This document shows positions 31,151 through 32,595 of a stretch of DNA of 32,595 bases, piece by piece. The notes below the pieces were generated by a model that saw only the letters and a program-made list of their open reading frames with translations, did not search any database and had not been told where the DNA came from. Position 1 is the stretch's first letter. Each line of letters starts with the position of its first letter. The DNA lies in contig CAZOIA010000041.1 of assembly GCA_964579675.1 (NCBI GenBank), positions 1 to 32,595 on the forward strand, given 5' to 3'. Source of the DNA: CAZOIA01 sp964579675 (lineage in GTDB: Bacteria > Planctomycetota > Phycisphaerae > UBA1845 > PWPN01). The position numbers were made by a program, and so were the translations under genes.

Positions 31151-32595
31151 TGTCGTCAAGACCGGACAGCGGACAATACGTGATCGAGCGTGTGGAGGCC
31201 CAGCGGTCGGCCACGTTGATTCAGGGTGCGGCCCTGCTGGGTGCCGGCCTGTGTATTGCCCTGGCGGCCCGGCTCCAGGCGCCGATCAACGAGCAGCGCA
31301 AAGAGCTCCAACTGGTCATGCAATCCGACATCTACGAGGAGCTCCCGCCCGAATATGCCTGGGTCAGTGCCTTCGGCGGAGCATTTCGCGGCCTCGCAGT
31401 GGACTTGCTCTGGATGCGGGCCGAGAGGCTTAAGGAAGAGGGGAAGTATTACGAATCGCACCAACTGGCCAAGTGGATCTGCACGCTTCAACCCCGTTTC
31501 GCCCAGGTCTGGAGCTTCCAGGCGTGGAACATGTCCTACAACATCTCGGTCGCCACCCACACTCCCCAGGAGCGCTGGCAATGGGTCTACAACGGCATCC
31601 GCCTGCTTCGCGACGAGGGAATTCCCAACAACGAGCGCGTGATCCCGCTCTATCAGCAGTTGGCCTGGACCTGGTTCCACAAGGTCGGGGACCGGATGGA
31701 CGACTTCCACAACTACTACAAGCGGATGTGGGCGGCGACGATGGAGACGCTGCTCGGCAAGCCCCCGGTTGGGGTGAGCGATGCCGAGACGATCGACTGG
31801 TTCCGTCGTGTGGCCGAGGCACCCCGCAGGCTGGACGAGCTTATCGAAGACCGGCCCGGCGCAGAAGAACTCGTCAACTCGCTCGACAAACTGGGCGTTG
31901 ACGTCGAAGCCGACACGAGCAATCAACGGGTTTTTCATCCGCTGGAGGAGCGGTTCTTCCGCCCCTACACCGCCTGGCTCAACGAGAAGAACCTGACCGC
32001 CTTGCGTGCCAAATCGCCCGAGCCGACCGATGAGCAGCGCAAGCTGGCCGAGTTCTTCGCTGCCAATGCCTCGAAAGAGGATTTCCGGGCTTTGCTCGCG
32101 TATCTGCGGGCCAAGGTGCTTCGCGAGCAGTACAAGATGGATCCGGCCTACATGCTCGAGATAACCGGGCGACTCGAGACCGCCGAGCCGATACCGATCG
32201 ACTGGCGGACGCCCTGGTCGCAGGCCATCTACTGGGCCATGTACGGCGTCGAAAAGGGACGCCAGATCAAGAACCTGAAGGAGTTCGACGTTCTCAGCGC
32301 CGATCGGGTCCTGCTGTACTCGCTGCCCGCCTTGGCCAAGTCCGGCCGATATCTGTTCCGCATCAACCTGGACGAACCGATGGCTTCGTTCCTCAATACC
32401 GGACCGGACTTCCGCTACATCGAGGCGATGCACAACAAGTACCTCGAACTCGGGAAGAAACACGCGGAGCCTGACGAGACGGTGGAGAACACGACGAGCG
32501 ACATCCTGCGGTCCGGGCACGTCAACAACCTCGAGGCGGCCATCGTCTCCCTGTACCTGGCGGGCAGGGAGGACGAAGCCCGGAAATATCTGGAA
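31150..32595 (+). CDS. Membrane-anchored helical-repeat protein, truncated by the window end
   Basis: A GTG at 31150, sharing one base with the preceding stop, opens a frame that stays open through all 482 codons to the window edge. A cytoplasmic N-terminus of about 20 residues is followed by a span (about 21-40, TLIQGAALLGAGLCIALAAR). The rest is helical and Trp/Tyr-rich, resembling TPR-type repeats: LAVDLLWMRAERLKEEGKYY, ESHQLAKWICTLQPRFAQVW, SFQAWNMSYNISVATHTPQE. A further repeat-like segment lies at the cut end (NNLEAAIVSLYLAGREDEAR). I do not recognise a named family. One-base overlap with the permease places it in the SPFH-ABC operon, where it could be a periplasmic adaptor or assembly factor. 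A GAGG lies about ten bases upstream. Confidence 0.8.
   Translation, partial: MSSRPDSGQYVIERVEAQRSATLIQGAALLGAGLCIALAARLQAPINEQRKELQLVMQSDIYEELPPEYAWVSAFGGAFRGLAVDLLWMRAERLKEEGKYYESHQLAKWICTLQPRFAQVWSFQAWNMSYNISVATHTPQERWQWVYNGIRLLRDEGIPNNERVIPLYQQLAWTWFHKVGDRMDDFHNYYKRMWAATMETLLGKPPVGVSDAETIDWFRRVAEAPRRLDELIEDRPGAEELVNSLDKLGVDVEADTSNQRVFHPLEERFFRPYTAWLNEKNLTALRAKSPEPTDEQRKLAEFFAANASKEDFRALLAYLRAKVLREQYKMDPAYMLEITGRLETAEPIPIDWRTPWSQAIYWAMYGVEKGRQIKNLKEFDVLSADRVLLYSLPALAKSGRYLFRINLDEPMASFLNTGPDFRYIEAMHNKYLELGKKHAEPDETVENTTSDILRSGHVNNLEAAIVSLYLAGREDEARKYLE

Noticed and set aside
31156..32520. 454-codon minus-strand ORF near the right edge
   Set aside because: The plus strand is open over the same stretch with a one-base overlap to the permease, a membrane anchor and repeat-like protein sequence, so the plus frame is the gene.
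22515..32595. Classical HflK-HflC-FtsH protease regulator locus
   Set aside because: No FtsH or other AAA protease gene is present, and the genes adjoining the SPFH proteins encode an ABC transporter.

Overview
The window is GC-rich, densely coding bacterial DNA. Its gene content suggests a member of the Planctomycetota, probably Phycisphaerae-like. The pointers are an exosortase with an SLBB export lipoprotein and a tyrosine autokinase, a Tat-exported Gfo/Idh/MocA oxidoreductase, a DUF6807 lipoprotein, secreted EF-hand and HEAT-repeat proteins, and an operon of SPFH proteins with an ABC-2 exporter. This placement is an inference from families; there is no rRNA or other marker here. I saw no tRNA, rRNA, CRISPR array or intact insertion sequence.

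Layout. (1) 1-490: a possible integrase-like C-terminal remnant and the start of another gene on the minus strand, plus a run of plus-strand hairpins ending in a textbook intrinsic terminator (371-410). (2) 752-5727: an exopolysaccharide operon of SLBB/Wza-like lipoprotein, exosortase and Wzc-like tyrosine kinase; the last two overlap by ATGA. (3) 6049-7368: Tat-exported oxidoreductase with its own promoter and a leader hairpin, convergent with a lone GspE/PilB ATPase (7389-9071). (4) 9507-11198: multi-pass GT-C-like membrane protein. (5) 11395-15502: DUF6807 lipoprotein and GH38 alpha-mannosidase. (6) 15542-18421, minus strand: EF-hand protein and HEAT-repeat protein, both apparently secreted. 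(7) 18799-21287: glycosidase-like secreted protein overlapping a NIF3-like protein by GTGA. (8) 21319-23483, minus strand: dNTP triphosphohydrolase and an ABC-2 permease. (9) 23712-32595, plus strand: three SPFH proteins (the first with seven predicted membrane spans), ABC ATPase, ABC permease, and a membrane-anchored helical-repeat protein that runs off the end.

Regions 3, 5 and 7 fit uptake and breakdown of complex, possibly mannose-containing, glycans. Region 2 fits building and anchoring an extracellular matrix. The most interesting part is region 9 with the divergent permease of region 8. A 228-bp intergenic stretch with overlapping divergent promoter-like elements separates an ABC-2 permease from an SPFH-SPFH-SPFH-ATPase-permease operon. 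I read this as a candidate SPFH-scaffolded ABC exporter, with neither FtsH nor NfeD, the usual partners of SPFH proteins, in the window. A 46-codon ORF with a strong ribosome binding site exactly fills the one larger gap in this operon.
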